Below, in pieces: positions 27,155 to 36,203 of a stretch of DNA of 64,000 bases. Under the pieces are notes generated by a model that saw nothing but the letters and a program-made list of their open reading frames with translations, had not been told where the DNA came from and made no database searches. Position 1 is the first letter of the stretch. The number at the start of each line of letters is the position of its first letter. Source of the stretch: Sphingobium psychrophilum (lineage in GTDB: Bacteria > Pseudomonadota > Alphaproteobacteria > Sphingomonadales > Sphingomonadaceae); contig NZ_JABBFV010000005.1 of NCBI RefSeq assembly GCF_012927105.1, forward strand, positions 1-64,000, read 5' to 3'. The position numbers were made by a program, and so were the translations under genes.

Positions 27155-28567
27155 ATGCGCAATGTAAGAGCGCTGGGCGCCGTCACTCTCTCGCTGGCGC
27201 TGGCCGCCTGCGACATGGCGCCCAAATATGTGCGGCCCGAACTGCCGGTGCCCGCGACCAGCCCCCAGGGACCGGCCTATGCGACCGGCGACGGGCAGGG
27301 CGTGGCTGTGACGGCCGACACCGGCTGGCGCGATTTCTTTACCGATGCTCGTCTGGCGCGCGTGATCGAAACCGCGCTCGCCAATAATCGCGACCTTCGC
27401 CTTGCGGTCGCGAATGTCGAGCAGGCGCGCGCGCAATATCGGGTGCAGCGGGCCGACCTGCTGCCAACGGTGGCGGGTACGGGTACGGCGACCTTTTCTT
27501 CACAGCCGCTCGTCCAGTTCGGTCAAAGCGACCGGTTGCGGCAGGACGTCTATCAGGCGCAGGTCGGCATTTCAGCCTGGGAAATCGACCTGTTCGGGCG
27601 AGTGCGCAACCTGACCAAATCGGCGCAGGAGCAATATTTCGCCAGTGTCGAAAATCGCAACGCCGCGCAGGTCACGCTGATCGCCGAAATCGCCAATGCC
27701 TGGCTCACGATGGCGGCCGATCAGGAAAGGCTGCGTATCGCCCGCGATCTCGAAAGCGCGTTCGGCAAGACGCTGGAACTGAACAAAGCCCGCTTTGCCA
27801 AGGGCATTGCGTCGGAACTGGACGTGCGCCAGGCGCAGACCAGCTATGACAGCGCACGGTCGGACATTGCGCAGGCGACGACGCTGGTGGCACAGGATCA
27901 GAATGCGCTGAACCTGCTGGCCGGCACGACCGTCCCGGCGACGGATCTGCCCGACGCCCTGCCGCCTTCCGACGCGACGTTGGATAATCTGCCGTCGGGC
28001 GTGGGTTCGGACATCTTGCTGCGCCGTCCCGATATCGCGTCGGCGGAACATCAGTTGCGCAGCGCCAATGCGGATATCGGTGCAGCGCGGGCGGCCTTCT
28101 TCCCGCGCATTTCTCTGACCGCCGCGCTCGGCACCGTCAGCACCGGCCTTTCGGGCCTGTTCGCCGCGGACAGCGAAACCTGGTCGGTGGCCCCGACGGC
28201 CAGCCTGCCGATCTTCGACTTTGGCAAGAACAAGGCCAATCTGCGCTACGCGAAAGCCATCTATGATGCGATGGTGGCCACCTATGAAAAGAGTGTGCAA
28301 ACAGGGTTCCGCGAAGTCGCCGACGCCCTCGCCCGGCGGGGCACGATGAGCCAGCAGCTGGAGGCGCAAACCTCGCTGCGCGATGCGTCGCGAGTCGCCT
28401 ACACGCTGTCCGAAGCGCGCTTCCGCTATGGCGTCGATAGCTTCCTGACCACACTGGATTCGCAACGCTCGCTCTACAGCGCGGAACAGAGCCTGCTCGC
28501 CACCCGCCTGACCCGCGCCAGCAACATGGTCGAACTCTATCGCGCCATGGGCGGCGGCCTGAAATAG
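27155..28567 (+). CDS. Outer-membrane efflux lipoprotein (OprM/NodT family)
   Basis: The TolC-like exit duct of the pump. A lipobox, LALAACDM, follows the signal peptide. Two outer-membrane-efflux repeats can be seen (RDLRLAVANVEQARAQYRVQ and RPDIASAEHQLRSANADIGA). The ATG at 27155 has AGGAGG about 10 bases upstream; a TTG at 27146 overlaps the permease stop. The protein is 470 residues. It is the third and last gene of the operon. Confidence 0.94.
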   Translation: MRNVRALGAVTLSLALAACDMAPKYVRPELPVPATSPQGPAYATGDGQGVAVTADTGWRDFFTDARLARVIETALANNRDLRLAVANVEQARAQYRVQRADLLPTVAGTGTATFSSQPLVQFGQSDRLRQDVYQAQVGISAWEIDLFGRVRNLTKSAQEQYFASVENRNAAQVTLIAEIANAWLTMAADQERLRIARDLESAFGKTLELNKARFAKGIASELDVRQAQTSYDSARSDIAQATTLVAQDQNALNLLAGTTVPATDLPDALPPSDATLDNLPSGVGSDILLRRPDIASAEHQLRSANADIGAARAAFFPRISLTAALGTVSTGLSGLFAADSETWSVAPTASLPIFDFGKNKANLRYAKAIYDAMVATYEKSVQTGFREVADALARRGTMSQQLEAQTSLRDASRVAYTLSEARFRYGVDSFLTTLDSQRSLYSAEQSLLATRLTRASNMVELYRAMGGGLK

Positions 28568-28638
28568 GCTTTGGCCGCAAGCGGCGGGAAGCATCGCTGA
28601 TCGATCTCCGCTATGGACATGGGTGCATAGCGGAGACG

Positions 28639-29136
28639 ATGATGACCCTGGCCCATCGCATTTTTCTTTCGCCGGTCGGCGCACTGACGCTGGTGGCGAG
28701 CGACACCGGCCTCGTCGCTATCTTGTGGCAGGATGACGATCCCGCCCGCGTCCGGCTGGCCGCGCGTGCGGAACGCAGCGATCATCCGATACTGGAGACG
28801 GTGGCGGCGCAACTGACCGACTATTTCGCGGGCCGGCTTCAGGCCTTCACCGTGCCGCTGGACTTTCGCGGGACGCCTTTCCAACAGACCATCTGGGCGG
28901 CGCTACTCGACATTCCCTTTGGCGAAACGCGCAGCTATGGCGACATCGCCCGCGCCGTCGGCCGCCCCACCGCATCGCGCGCGGTTGGTGCCGCCAATGG
29001 CCGCAACCCCATCTCGATCATCGCCCCCTGCCACCGCGTCGTCGGTGCGAACGGCGCGCTGACGGGCTTTGCCGGCGGCTTGGAAACCAAGCGCTGGCTG
29101 CTGGACTTCGAACAAAACATGTCGGTGATGAGATAG
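28639..29136 (+). CDS. ogt: Methylated-DNA-[protein]-cysteine S-methyltransferase
   Basis: A suicide repair enzyme that removes O6-methyl from guanine. The acceptor cysteine lies in IIAPCHRVVGANGALTGFAG, with the Asn hinge and HTH region GETRSYGDIARAVGRPTASR. At 165 residues it is the short form without an Ada regulatory domain. Two ATGs are in tandem at 28639. Confidence 0.93.
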   Translation: MMTLAHRIFLSPVGALTLVASDTGLVAILWQDDDPARVRLAARAERSDHPILETVAAQLTDYFAGRLQAFTVPLDFRGTPFQQTIWAALLDIPFGETRSYGDIARAVGRPTASRAVGAANGRNPISIIAPCHRVVGANGALTGFAGGLETKRWLLDFEQNMSVMR

Positions 29137-29249
29137 CGGCATCGCACATCGAACCCGTCAGGGTTCGTAAGGCCGAACGGCCGCCCGATCTTATGCGAGG
29201 ATAGCCAAGCGGGCGGATGCCCGCGCCTACGCCTAAGGACTAAAAAAAC

Positions 29250-29326
29250 TGGTGCACCCAACTGGATTCGAACCAGTGGCCTTTGCCTTCGGAGGGCAAC
29301 GCTCTATCCAGCTGAGCTATGGGTGC
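29250..29326 (-). tRNA. tRNA-Arg (CCG)
   Basis: A full cloverleaf: acceptor GCACCCA/TGGGTGC, D-arm GCTC...GAGC, anticodon arm TTGCC-CTCCGAA-GGCAA with anticodon CCG, and T-arm ACTGG-TTCGAAT-CCAGT. The 3' CCA is encoded. A run of seven T follows on the minus strand, suggesting immediate termination. Confidence 0.95.
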
Positions 29327-29457
29327 ATGACGCTGGTCAGGAGGGGCGGGTAGCAAAGTCCACCGCGCTGCGCCAGCGTCAAAATCGCCCTGAAGCGATT
29401 TCTAATCAGATGGAATCATCTGATGACTCGGAAATCGCGTATAAAAGCCCACCGATC

Positions 29458-29844
29458 TTATTTCGGCACCTTCTCCATCGGCTGGAATTGGCCCAGGCCG
29501 CAACTGGCACCCTGCTGTAATCCGGGGCCACCATTCCACAGCACGGTTATGATGTCGACGGAGCAAAGCTGCGACAGGCTGGTCTTGTAGAGGAACCGCT
29601 TTTCGAAGCCCAGGCTGGGGCAACTGTTGGGCAGTATGTTGCGATAGGCCTTGTTGCCATTCATGATGAAATCGATTGTGCGGTCGTCGCGGACATTGGT
29701 CGACCGGATCGACTGGATCTGGACGCAGTTGATCGGCTCGCCCTTCGCCACATAGGGGTCGGGCTTGTCCTTGGCGGTGGCGGGCAGGGCGGCGCAGGCA
29801 AGCGCCAGGCCCAGCGCAAGCCGGGCAGGGGCAACAACGGACAT
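29458..29844 (-). CDS. Secreted hypothetical protein (DUF6491-like)
   Basis: A 128-residue protein with a Sec signal peptide ending near LPATAKD. The mature part holds CVQIQSIRSTNVRDDRTIDF, two later cysteines and YRNILPNSCPSLGFEKRF. The pattern of an Ile-x-Ser-x4-x-V-x-D-x-R-T-I-D strand and a late Cys resembles DUF6491 proteins, but I am only moderately sure. AGGAGA precedes the ATG at 29844 by 6 bases. Function unknown. Confidence 0.65.
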   Translation of the reverse strand: MSVVAPARLALGLALACAALPATAKDKPDPYVAKGEPINCVQIQSIRSTNVRDDRTIDFIMNGNKAYRNILPNSCPSLGFEKRFLYKTSLSQLCSVDIITVLWNGGPGLQQGASCGLGQFQPMEKVPK

Positions 29845-29945
29845 GGCTTCTCTCCTCATATCACGCCGAATCGACGGCACGACGCGCGTATTTCCGTCAT
29901 GCTCCTAACGGACCGTGGCTGAACAGGAAGAGAATGGATGCCCGC

Positions 29946-30608
29946 TCAGGCAGCCTTGGGAGCCGCTATTTTGGGCGCGGGCGTCTTGGGCTTGAACCGG
30001 CACAGGTCGGCGACGATACAGCGCCAGCATTCGGGCTTGCGCGCCTTGCATACATAGCGGCCATGCAGGATCAGCCAGTGATGCGCGTCGCGGCGAAACG
30101 GCCCTGGCACATGCTTGTCCAGCTTCTGCTCCACCGCCAGCACGGTCTTGCCCGGCGCAAGGCCCGTCCGGTTGCCGACGCGAAAAATATGGGTGTCGAC
30201 CGCGAACGTCTCCTGCCCGAAGGCGGTGTTGACCACGACATTGGCGGTCTTGCGCCCGACGCCGGGCAGGGTGGTCAAGGTGTCGCGATCCTCCGGCACT
30301 TCGCCACCAAAATCGCGCACCAATATCTCCGACAGGCCGATGACATTCTTCGCCTTGGTATTGAACAGGCCGATCGTCTTGATATGCGCCTTCAACTGTT
30401 CTTCGCCCAGGTCGACCATCTGTTGCGGCGTCTGGACCTCTCGAAACAGCGCGCGGGTCGCCTTGTTGACGCCGACATCGGTCGCCTGCGCCGACAGCGT
30501 CACCGCAACCAGCAACTGATAGGGGTTGCCATATTCCAGCTCCGTCACCGGCGCAGGATTGGCTTCGGCCAGCCGACTGAAAAAGTCGAAGATATCGGCC
30601 TTTTTCAT
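29946..30608 (-). CDS. nth: Endonuclease III (DNA glycosylase/AP lyase)
   Basis: A base-excision repair glycosylase for oxidised pyrimidines. The helix-hairpin-helix LPGVGRKTANVVVNTAF holds the catalytic Lys, and VDTHIFRVGNR holds the catalytic Asp. The 4Fe-4S loop C-x6-C-x2-C-x5-C is CKARKPECWRCIVADLC. At 220 residues it has the usual length, with a basic Pro/Ala/Lys tail. Its ATG abuts the dapB stop, so the two are co-translated. Confidence 0.95.
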   Translation of the reverse strand: MKKADIFDFFSRLAEANPAPVTELEYGNPYQLLVAVTLSAQATDVGVNKATRALFREVQTPQQMVDLGEEQLKAHIKTIGLFNTKAKNVIGLSEILVRDFGGEVPEDRDTLTTLPGVGRKTANVVVNTAFGQETFAVDTHIFRVGNRTGLAPGKTVLAVEQKLDKHVPGPFRRDAHHWLILHGRYVCKARKPECWRCIVADLCRFKPKTPAPKIAAPKAA

Positions 30609-31373
30609 CTACAGCCCCAACACGCCCTTCATGTCGTAACGCCCGGCCGGTTGCCCCACCAGCCAGCGCGCCGCCTTCACCGCGCCGCGTGCGAAGATGC
30701 TGCGGTTTTCCGCGCGATGGCCGATCTCGATCCGCTCGCCCTCGGCCGCGAAGATCACCTGATGATCCCCCGCCACCGATCCGCCGCGCAGCGCGGCAAA
30801 GCCGATCGCGCCCTGCGCCCGCGCGCCCGTAATGCCGTCGCGCCCGCGCTCGCTATGCTCCGCCAACGCGATCCCGCGCCCCCGCGCCGCCGCCTCGCCC
30901 AGCAGCAGCGCCGTGCCGGACGGCGCATCGACCTTGTGCCGATGATGCATCTCGACGATCTCGATATCCCAGTCATCGCCCAGGCCCGCCGCCGCCTGCT
31001 CGACCAGCGCGGCGAGCAGGTTGACGCCCAGCGACGTATTGCCCGTCTGCAACACCGGAATATGTACGGCCGCCTTGTCGATCAGGGCATGATGTACGGC
31101 CTCCAGCCCGGTCGTGCCGATCAGCACCGGCTTGCGCGCCGCGATGCAGGCATCCAGATGCGCACCCAGCGCGCCCGGCACCGAAAAATCGATCAGCACC
31201 TCGCTCGCTTGCGCCAGCGCCAGCGGATCGGCGGTCATGGCGATGCCCGGCGCGATCTCGCCTACGGAATCGCGATCGGTACCGCCGGCAATGCCCAGGC
31301 CAGCATCCGCCGCCGCCTGCGCAATCGCCCGGCCCATCCGCCCCGCCGCCCCGAAAATGCCGATCGTCGTCAT
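30609..31373 (-). CDS. dapB: 4-hydroxy-tetrahydrodipicolinate reductase
   Basis: An NAD(P)H-dependent reductase in lysine and diaminopimelate synthesis. The dinucleotide motif is IGIFGAAGRMGRAIAQ and the catalytic signature is EIVEMHHRHKVDAPSGTA (His-His and Lys). The ATG at 31373 (MTTIGIFG) is chosen over one 15 bp earlier. It is the first gene of the dapB-nth pair and divergent from the sirtuin gene. Confidence 0.95.
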   Translation of the reverse strand: MTTIGIFGAAGRMGRAIAQAAADAGLGIAGGTDRDSVGEIAPGIAMTADPLALAQASEVLIDFSVPGALGAHLDACIAARKPVLIGTTGLEAVHHALIDKAAVHIPVLQTGNTSLGVNLLAALVEQAAAGLGDDWDIEIVEMHHRHKVDAPSGTALLLGEAAARGRGIALAEHSERGRDGITGARAQGAIGFAALRGGSVAGDHQVIFAAEGERIEIGHRAENRSIFARGAVKAARWLVGQPAGRYDMKGVLGL

Positions 31374-31479
31374 GCTGGTCCGTTCCATTATCTATGGTCG
31401 CCCCGCCGATGCCAGAGCAGCGCGACTTTGTCATCCCTCCGCCTTGGCGCGGACGCGCTACGTCTCTAGAAGTTCAGCC

Positions 31480-32181
31480 ATGAACCGCGACATCCACAAC
31501 ATCGTCATCCTCACCGGTGCCGGCATTTCTGCCGAGAGCGGCCTCGCCACCTTCCGCGGCCCCGACGGCTTGTGGGAAGGGCATCGCGTCGAGGACGTCT
31601 GCACCCCAGAAGCCTTGGCCCGCGACGAAGCGCTGGTGCATCGCTTCTATGACGAGCGCCGCGCGAAGCTGGCGGAGGTTCAGCCCAATGCTGCGCATCA
31701 GGCGCTGGCCGTGCTCGATGCGCAATGGCCGGGCGACCTGCTGATCGTCACCCAGAATGTCGATGACCTGCACGAGCGGGCAGGGGCCAGGCGCCTCATC
31801 CACATGCATGGCGAACTTAAATCGGCGCTCTGTGCGGCCTGTGGCAAGGCGACCCCTTGGGCCGAACCCTTGCCGCCCGGCGCCCCCTGCGAGGGGTGCC
31901 ACCAGCCCGCCCTGCGCCCCGACATCGTCTTCTTCGGTGAAATGCCCTATGAAATGGACCGGATTGACGCAGCCGTGCGTGACGCCGACCTGTTCGTGTC
32001 GATCGGCACGTCGGGCGCGGTCTATCCGGCGGCGGGTTTCGTCCAGACCGCCCGCCATGTCGGCGCGCGCACGCTGGAACTCAATCTCGATCCTTCGGCC
32101 GGCAGTATCTATTTTCATGAAACCCGACTGGGGCCGGCCAGTGCGCTGGTGCCGGATCTGGTGCGCGACCTGCTGGCATGA
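31480..32181 (+). CDS. cobB: NAD-dependent protein deacylase (sirtuin, CobB type)
   Basis: A 233-residue sirtuin that removes acyl groups from lysines using NAD+. It shows GAGISAESGLATFRGPDGLW, TQNVDDLHERAG and the catalytic His in HMHGEL. A zinc pair of pairs is present (CAAC and CEGC). FYDERR carries the Y-x2-R seen in SIRT5-type desuccinylases. The ATG at 31480 begins the Rossmann core. Confidence 0.93.
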   Translation: MNRDIHNIVILTGAGISAESGLATFRGPDGLWEGHRVEDVCTPEALARDEALVHRFYDERRAKLAEVQPNAAHQALAVLDAQWPGDLLIVTQNVDDLHERAGARRLIHMHGELKSALCAACGKATPWAEPLPPGAPCEGCHQPALRPDIVFFGEMPYEMDRIDAAVRDADLFVSIGTSGAVYPAAGFVQTARHVGARTLELNLDPSAGSIYFHETRLGPASALVPDLVRDLLA

Positions 32182-32265
32182 TCGGGCGAACCTCCGAAAC
32201 CCCCTCGCATTGCCCGCCGCTTATAGTATAGCGCGGCCTTTCCCCATAAGTGCGCGGAGCGATAG

Positions 32266-33018
32266 GTGATTACTGTCCAGCGGGTGGCCAAGGCCGCCGG
32301 CAAGCATCTGACGAAAACGGCGCTGACGCTGCGCAAGGCCCTGGGGGCGCGCGCGACGCGCAGTTGCCCCGCCTGCGGTTCTGCCGTGGTCGGCTTCTTC
32401 CGCTATGGCGATAACGCAGAATGGGGCTGCCCCGCATGCGGGGCATCGCCGCGCGAGCGGCTGATGAACTGGCTGATCCAGCAAGGCACGCTCAAGGTGC
32501 CGTCGGACGGCGCGATCCTGCACCTTGCCCCCAATGAAGCCAGTCTGGTGCGCCGCTTCTCCGCTGCCGCTGACTACACCCCCGCCGATCTAGACCCGTC
32601 GCGCTACGCCGTCGCCAACATGCGCAGCATTGACCTGATGGACCTCTCCGACACCGATCGCTACGACCTGTTCTACGCCAGCCATGTAATGGAGCATGTG
32701 CCCGACGATAGGACCGTGCTGCGCAACATCCATCGGGCGTTGAAGCCCGGCGGCGAAGCCTGGCTGATCGTGCCATTATGGGACAAGCCGACTGAGGATG
32801 GCAGCTTCGCCATGCCTCCGCGCGAACGCGAGCGGCGCTTTGGTCAATGGGATCATGTCCGCCAGTACGGCCCCGATTTCGCCGATCGCATCCGCGCCGC
32901 CGGCTTCGATCTGGAAGAAATCGACGCTGCGGTGATCGACACCGACACGCGCCATTTCCATGGCCTCGGCGACCGTCTGTTCCGCGCCTGCAAGCCGGGC
33001 GGAGAGCCTGCACGGTGA
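32266..33018 (+). CDS. SAM-dependent methyltransferase with N-terminal zinc ribbon
   Basis: A 250-residue protein. Residues 34-58 form a C-x2-C-x17-C-x2-C ribbon (CPAC and CPAC) directly before a class I methyltransferase core. FYASHVMEHVPDDRTVLRNI and LKPGGEAWLIVPLWD are motifs IV-V of the type-11 group. Its stop overlaps the next start (GTGA), so it heads a coupled set with a flippase and glycosyltransferases. I infer methylation of a glycan or its lipid carrier intermediate. Confidence 0.85.
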   Translation: MITVQRVAKAAGKHLTKTALTLRKALGARATRSCPACGSAVVGFFRYGDNAEWGCPACGASPRERLMNWLIQQGTLKVPSDGAILHLAPNEASLVRRFSAAADYTPADLDPSRYAVANMRSIDLMDLSDTDRYDLFYASHVMEHVPDDRTVLRNIHRALKPGGEAWLIVPLWDKPTEDGSFAMPPRERERRFGQWDHVRQYGPDFADRIRAAGFDLEEIDAAVIDTDTRHFHGLGDRLFRACKPGGEPAR

Positions 33019-34316
33019 GCCGCCTCGCGCGGCTGGAAGGGTCAGCCCGCTTCCTGGCTCTGGTGAAGCTCGCCAATGTCGGACTGGTGCTGATCTGGGG
33101 CTTCGCCGTCACCTTCGTCTTCGTGCGCGTCCTGCCGATCGCCGAGTTTCAGGCGTTCCTGTTGCTGGTTGCCTTCGGCAATTTCACTATCTCGGCGGAA
33201 TTTGGTCTTACCAGCATTATCTACGCCCGGTTGCGCCGCCATTGGCTCAGCAACGGCGTGGACGACGATGATGGCGGCTTCCGGCTGGAGGAAATGGGCG
33301 TCCTCTTCCTCTTCCTTGGCCTGCTTGTTATGGGGGCGAGCCTGATCCTGCTTGTGGCATTAGCGGCGGGATGGCTCTCCACCGGCCTGCCATTGCTCTT
33401 CCTACTCTTCTTCCTCTCCGCCTGCCTCAACCTCCCGGCCTTGCTTGCCAAGCGCGCGCTGGCGGCGGTGGATGGCAATTTCCTGTGGGAAGGGCTGGAT
33501 TGCGCGCGGCGCGTGGTGACGATCGGGCTGTTGCTGGCGATGCTGGCGGGCATGGACCCCCGCCTGTCGGTGGCGCTGCAACTCATCGTCAGCGTCGTCG
33601 TGATCGGCTACGCGATCGGCCACGTCCACCGTCGCCTCGCCATGAAGCGCAGCCACTGGCTCGCTTTCCGCGTCGGCGGCGGTCATGTCCGCGCCCATTA
33701 TCTGCGCGACATCGGTGCCTCGGCGGCCTTCACCGTCTCCGACATTATCGCCTACAACGCGCCCTATTTCACCATCGCGCTGGCGACCAGCGATCCCCGG
33801 CCGATGCTGGTTTTCGATTTCTTCTTCAAGATGTCTCGTTCGCTGTCCATGTTGGTCCGCGCCACGGTGGAGGCCGCCCTGCCGCGCATCACCCGCGCCT
33901 ATCATGCCGGCGACCGCGTCCGTCTGCGCCAGTTGCTGGGCCGCGCGCTCGGCGCGGCGATGATCTTCGCGGTCGGCCTGTCCGCCCTTCTGCTGCTGGC
34001 GGGCAACCGCCTGTTTGCGATCCTGTTCGACGGCCGCGCCACGATCAACCGGGCGGATATCATCCTCATGATCCTGGCGCTCTTCGCGCTGACGATATTG
34101 TGCGTTTCCGTCTACGTGCAGGCGGCGCTTGGCCGCTTTGGCGAACTGCTCGCCCGCTCGCTCCCTTTCCTCGCCGGGTCGCTGGCCAGCGCGCCGCTCG
34201 CCTTGCTGCTCTGGCCCGGCCGCTTCGATCTCGCCTTCCTCGGCTTCTACGCGCTCACCTTGCTGATCGTCGCCGGGGTGCATCTCGTCTCGCTGCGCAG
34301 GCTGGCGCGGGCATGA
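33015..34316 (+). CDS. Polysaccharide flippase-like membrane protein (MOP superfamily)
   Basis: A 433-residue protein with about twelve hydrophobic segments, resembling Wzx/RfbX-type lipid-linked oligosaccharide flippases (FLALVKLANVGLVLIWGFAV near the start). It begins at a GTG that overlaps the previous stop by 4 bases and ends in an ATGA overlap with the glycosyltransferase. Its likely role is to move a lipid-linked sugar unit across the inner membrane. No charged-residue signature fixes the substrate. Confidence 0.78.
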   Translation: MSRLARLEGSARFLALVKLANVGLVLIWGFAVTFVFVRVLPIAEFQAFLLLVAFGNFTISAEFGLTSIIYARLRRHWLSNGVDDDDGGFRLEEMGVLFLFLGLLVMGASLILLVALAAGWLSTGLPLLFLLFFLSACLNLPALLAKRALAAVDGNFLWEGLDCARRVVTIGLLLAMLAGMDPRLSVALQLIVSVVVIGYAIGHVHRRLAMKRSHWLAFRVGGGHVRAHYLRDIGASAAFTVSDIIAYNAPYFTIALATSDPRPMLVFDFFFKMSRSLSMLVRATVEAALPRITRAYHAGDRVRLRQLLGRALGAAMIFAVGLSALLLLAGNRLFAILFDGRATINRADIILMILALFALTILCVSVYVQAALGRFGELLARSLPFLAGSLASAPLALLLWPGRFDLAFLGFYALTLLIVAGVHLVSLRRLARA

Positions 34317-35458
34317 AGGTCGCGATGCTCGATCCCTCGCTCTTTACCGGGCGCTATGATGACAGCCTGTGTGCGGCGCTGGCGGGGGAGGGCGCAGACG
34401 TCACCCTGCTCGGCCGCCCCATGCGCCCCACCGATGCGATCATGCCGAAGGACTACGCCTACAAGCCCCACTTCTTCCGCCGCAGCGAAGCCCTGCGCGC
34501 CCGCCTGGGTGAAGGCCTCGCCTTCCGTATCGCCAAAGCGGCGGAATATGGCCTCGCCTGCGCGCTGGGCGAGATCGGCCCGCTCACCGACGCCGCCATC
34601 GTCCACGCCCAGTGGCTCCCGCTGGCTCCCGCCGACGCCCTGATGCTCAAACGGTTCAAAGGCCGCACCGCGCTGGTCCACACCGTCCATAATGCCGATG
34701 CTTATCATGCCGATGCCGGCGTGCAGGGCCGCGGCTATCGCGCGCTGCTCGATCTGTTCGACGCCCTGATCGTGCATGGCGCCACCACCCGCGCCGCGCT
34801 GGTCGGGCAGGGGATCGACCCCACGCGCATCCATGTCACCCCGCACCCGCCGATGCGCCTCGCCCCCGCAACCCCGGCCGACCTCGCCGCCATCCCCGCG
34901 CCCACGGTCCCGCGCCTGCTCTTCTTCGGCACGATCCGTCCCTATAAGGGCGTCGATATCCTGATCGACGCCTGCCTCGAACTCTGGCGCGCCGGGCACA
35001 TGTTCGAACTGGTGCTTGCCGGCAAGCCCTTCATGGACGTAGCCCCTTTGCTCGACGCGGTAACCCAGGCCGGGTTCGCCGACCGCCTCGTCACCGACTT
35101 CGGCTTCCTCACCGAATCCCGGCTCGACGCCCATATGGTCCGCGCCGACATGATCGTCTTCCCCTACCGCCATATCGATTCCAGCGGCGCTTTCCTCTCC
35201 GCGCTCCACCACGGCAAGGCGATGGTAACGTCGGACGCGGGCATGTTCGGCCAGTTGCCCGACGATGTCGCCGTCCGCGCCCGCGCAGGAAATGCGCCTG
35301 CATTGGCCCAAGCCCTCTTGCCGCTGATCGAAAGCGCGGCCATCAGGCAAGGCCATGGCGCACGCGCGCGCGATTACGGGAATGAGATGGGAAGCTGGAA
35401 GGATATGGCGACGACGACGATCGGCATCTATGAAACCGTGCTGGCCGGTCGCGCATGA
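34313..35458 (+). CDS. Glycosyltransferase, GT4-like (GT-B fold)
   Basis: A 381-residue cytoplasmic glycosyltransferase. The C-terminal nucleotide-sugar domain includes LLFFGTIRPYKGVDILIDAC and the donor-site stretch FPYRHIDSSGAFLSALHHGK. It lies between the flippase and the FkbM methyltransferase, with ATGA overlaps at both ends. The sugar is unknown. Confidence 0.88.
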   Translation: MKVAMLDPSLFTGRYDDSLCAALAGEGADVTLLGRPMRPTDAIMPKDYAYKPHFFRRSEALRARLGEGLAFRIAKAAEYGLACALGEIGPLTDAAIVHAQWLPLAPADALMLKRFKGRTALVHTVHNADAYHADAGVQGRGYRALLDLFDALIVHGATTRAALVGQGIDPTRIHVTPHPPMRLAPATPADLAAIPAPTVPRLLFFGTIRPYKGVDILIDACLELWRAGHMFELVLAGKPFMDVAPLLDAVTQAGFADRLVTDFGFLTESRLDAHMVRADMIVFPYRHIDSSGAFLSALHHGKAMVTSDAGMFGQLPDDVAVRARAGNAPALAQALLPLIESAAIRQGHGARARDYGNEMGSWKDMATTTIGIYETVLAGRA

Positions 35459-36201
35459 ACCGCTATCTGCGCGAACTGGGCGATCGCGCCCTGGCCCTGC
35501 GCCTTGCTGCGGCCGGGCGGGTCCATCAATATCCCGAAATTCAGGCCTTGAAGCGTTTCCTGTCGGCCTTCGCGGTCGATTGCCTCTTCGACGTGGGCGC
35601 CAACCGCGGCCAATATGCCACGACGGCGCGCAGGGATGCGGGCTATAAGGGGCTGATCCTCTCCTTCGAACCCAACCCGGACGTCTTTGCCGAATTGCAA
35701 AAACAGGTGGCGTCCGACCGCCACTGGCATGTCTTCAACATGGCGCTGTCGGACTTCGACGGCACCGCCAGCTTCAACATCATGGCCGCCGACCAGTTCA
35801 GTTCGCTCAAAAAGCCCTCGGACGCGCAGGACGCGATCTTCGCCGACCGCAACAAGGTGACGAAGACGGTGGAGATGCAATGCCGCCGCCTCGACACGCT
35901 GCTGCCCGAATTGACGGCGCAGCATGGCTTTGCGCGCCCCTTCCTGAAAATGGATACGCAGGGCCATGACCTGTCCGTCTGCGAAGGCGCGGGCGATGTC
36001 CTGACCACCATGCTGGGCGTCCAGACCGAACTGGGCGTGCGCCCCATTTATGAAGGCGGCACGGGCTATCGCGCGATGATCGACTGGCTGGAGGCGCGCG
36101 GCTTCGTCCCCTCCGCCTTCTTTGCCAATAATAAGGGCCATTTCCCGCAACTGGTCGAAATGGACGGCATTTTCGTCAACCGGACTTTGGTTCAGGCCTG
36201 A
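35455..36201 (+). CDS. FkbM-family methyltransferase
   Basis: A 248-residue class I methyltransferase. The SAM-binding motif LFDVGANRGQYATTA and motif II ILSFEPNPDVFAEL are typical of FkbM. LKMDTQGHDLSVCEGAG is the family's post-II segment. FkbM enzymes O-methylate sugars and polyketides. The coupled position after the GT4 gene suggests a sugar hydroxyl as acceptor. Confidence 0.9.
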   Translation: MNRYLRELGDRALALRLAAAGRVHQYPEIQALKRFLSAFAVDCLFDVGANRGQYATTARRDAGYKGLILSFEPNPDVFAELQKQVASDRHWHVFNMALSDFDGTASFNIMAADQFSSLKKPSDAQDAIFADRNKVTKTVEMQCRRLDTLLPELTAQHGFARPFLKMDTQGHDLSVCEGAGDVLTTMLGVQTELGVRPIYEGGTGYRAMIDWLEARGFVPSAFFANNKGHFPQLVEMDGIFVNRTLVQA

Positions 36202-36203
36202 CC

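Noticed and set aside
29934..31469. 511-codon open frame on the plus strand
   Set aside because: Antisense to nth and dapB, both of which are certain.
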